Shown: in pieces, positions 33,076 through 33,820 of the stretch
Position numbering within the stretch: position 1 is the first letter of the stretch
Layout: each line of letters starts with the position of its first letter
From: Chloroflexota bacterium
GTDB lineage: Bacteria; Chloroflexota; Dehalococcoidia; Lucifugimonadales; QGNO01
Direction: 5' to 3'
DNA length: 33,820 bases
Assembly: GCA_003228195.2 (NCBI GenBank)
Contig: QGNO01000019.1
Coordinates: 1 to 33,820 of the forward strand
Notes under the pieces: generated by a model
What the model was told of the DNA's origin: nothing
Database searches by the model: none
What the model saw: only the letters and a program-made list of their open reading frames with translations
Made by a program: the position numbers and the translations under genes

Positions 33076-33820
33076 TTAATACCAGTCTCTGTAGAAGGTT
33101 TCGTAAGAGACGAAAGGTGGTTTTGCCGGGTGTGGGATAGGTAGGTCGATGGGTCCTGCTTCTCTTGAGGGCAGGTATACGGTGCCGGTACCTATTACCT
33201 GGGCTTCCCCGACTTGGTTTAGTCCTTGATATTTTATTCCTACGGCGTAGTACTGTTTCTTGCCAGGTGTTGCTCCTTCACCTTTCTCGCCTTCTTGGAC
33301 TTCCTTGAATTTCTTTACTACTTCACCTCGGTAAACGGTTGTGTCGGAATAGTAGACCGGTTTCCGGAACGCCATCTGTAGGCGTCGGATAAACCCGTCA
33401 TCTCCCATCCAATCTGTAAATAACCTTTGAGGTATCTGGGACCTTTGTACTCCGAAGTCGAATGGGCCGGGTTGGCCGCGGAAAACTGCCAATAGGGCAT
33501 CTTCATGCTCGGTATTCCAAGTCCAGGGCCAGCCCATTACAGGATGAGTTATCGATCCAACGGTCGTTCCTGCTCTCATCCTGTGGTACATTGGCTCGAA
33601 GGCAAGAATATCGCCAGCATTGTCTTGACCGCCTATGGTTGCATAACCGACGCTGTGATACACGAGTTGGTCTTGCAAAGTCCACGGTGGAAGAATTAGC
33701 GGGCCTAACGCGTCTCCTTCATTCACGTCTTCCCAGTAGAGGGTCTCAGGTCCACGTCGTTTCATGCTAGCGATATCCTTAAGAGTTTGGTCTATTTCTT
33801 CCTTGGAGTATTGCTGAGCC
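33076..33820 (-). CDS. MaoC-like (double hotdog) dehydratase/hydratase family protein, 5' end outside window
   Basis: The frame is open from the right edge to a TAA at 33076-33078, giving 247 C-terminal residues and no start. It aligns along its whole length with the second half of the protein at 26702-28048: ETLYWEDVNEGDALGP against ETLFWEDVEIGENLGT, FEPMYHRMRAG, HEDALLA, WMGDDGFIRR, GEVVKKF, YYAVGI, VYLPSREAGPI and FYRDWY at the end. DNA similarity is visible at the stop too (TACCAGTCT then TGTA-AAGG), so the two genes are related by duplication. The catalytic N-terminal half lies outside the window. Confidence 0.85.
   Translation of the reverse strand, partial: AQQYSKEEIDQTLKDIASMKRRGPETLYWEDVNEGDALGPLILPPWTLQDQLVYHSVGYATIGGQDNAGDILAFEPMYHRMRAGTTVGSITHPVMGWPWTWNTEHEDALLAVFRGQPGPFDFGVQRSQIPQRLFTDWMGDDGFIRRLQMAFRKPVYYSDTTVYRGEVVKKFKEVQEGEKGEGATPGKKQYYAVGIKYQGLNQVGEAQVIGTGTVYLPSREAGPIDLPIPHPAKPPFVSYETFYRDWY

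Overview
The window looks like a chromosomal segment from a free-living, probably marine bacterium of the Chloroflexota, most like the SAR202-type lineages. This is an inference. It rests on the paralogous class III CoA-transferases, crotonases and large MaoC-like hydratases, an N-acyl-D-amino-acid deacylase, clustered MFS exporters, a moderate GC content and the standard genetic code with frequent TTG/GTG starts. There is no rRNA, CRISPR array, insertion sequence or prophage. No gene-free stretch exceeds about 180 bases.

Layout. (1) Bases 1-4145, minus strand: a catabolic operon read crotonase, CoA-transferase, CoA-transferase, crotonase; the last gene runs off the left edge. Both crotonases lack the two catalytic glutamates of enoyl-CoA hydratase, and one of the two CoA-transferases lacks the catalytic aspartate. 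A divergent alpha/beta hydrolase follows at 4322. (2) 5127-7864, minus strand: a selenocysteine tRNA (selC), thioredoxin, a membrane-anchored protein, a cysteine desulfurase and a 71-residue orphan. (3) 8001-11777, minus strand: cmk, plsC and glmS, followed by an AT-rich nuclease-like gene split by a one-base frameshift. (4) 11861-18286: PAP2 phosphatase, a lipoprotein, Lon protease, a CvpA-like protein, a decayed HNH endonuclease gene with a small zinc-ribbon ORF inside it, and holB. (5) 18287-26646: amino-acid metabolism, with an N-acyl-D-amino-acid deacylase, a hypothetical protein and lysA on the minus strand, then proB, proA, a D-glutamate-cyclase-like gene and a DapA-family aldolase on the plus strand. 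(6) 26702-33820: two paralogous MaoC-like hydratases (the second cut by the right edge) bracket an EamA transporter and three MFS exporters of one subfamily. A perfect 19-bp hairpin closes the last convergent pair.

How the parts may fit together. The left and right ends look like accessory catabolism and export of acyl-CoA or organic-acid compounds, with duplicated enzymes whose active sites depart from the textbook form. The middle is mostly housekeeping: cell-envelope precursors, proteolysis, replication clamp loading, and proline and lysine synthesis. selC shows that the organism probably makes selenoproteins, but no selA, selB, selD or recognisable selenoprotein lies in the window.
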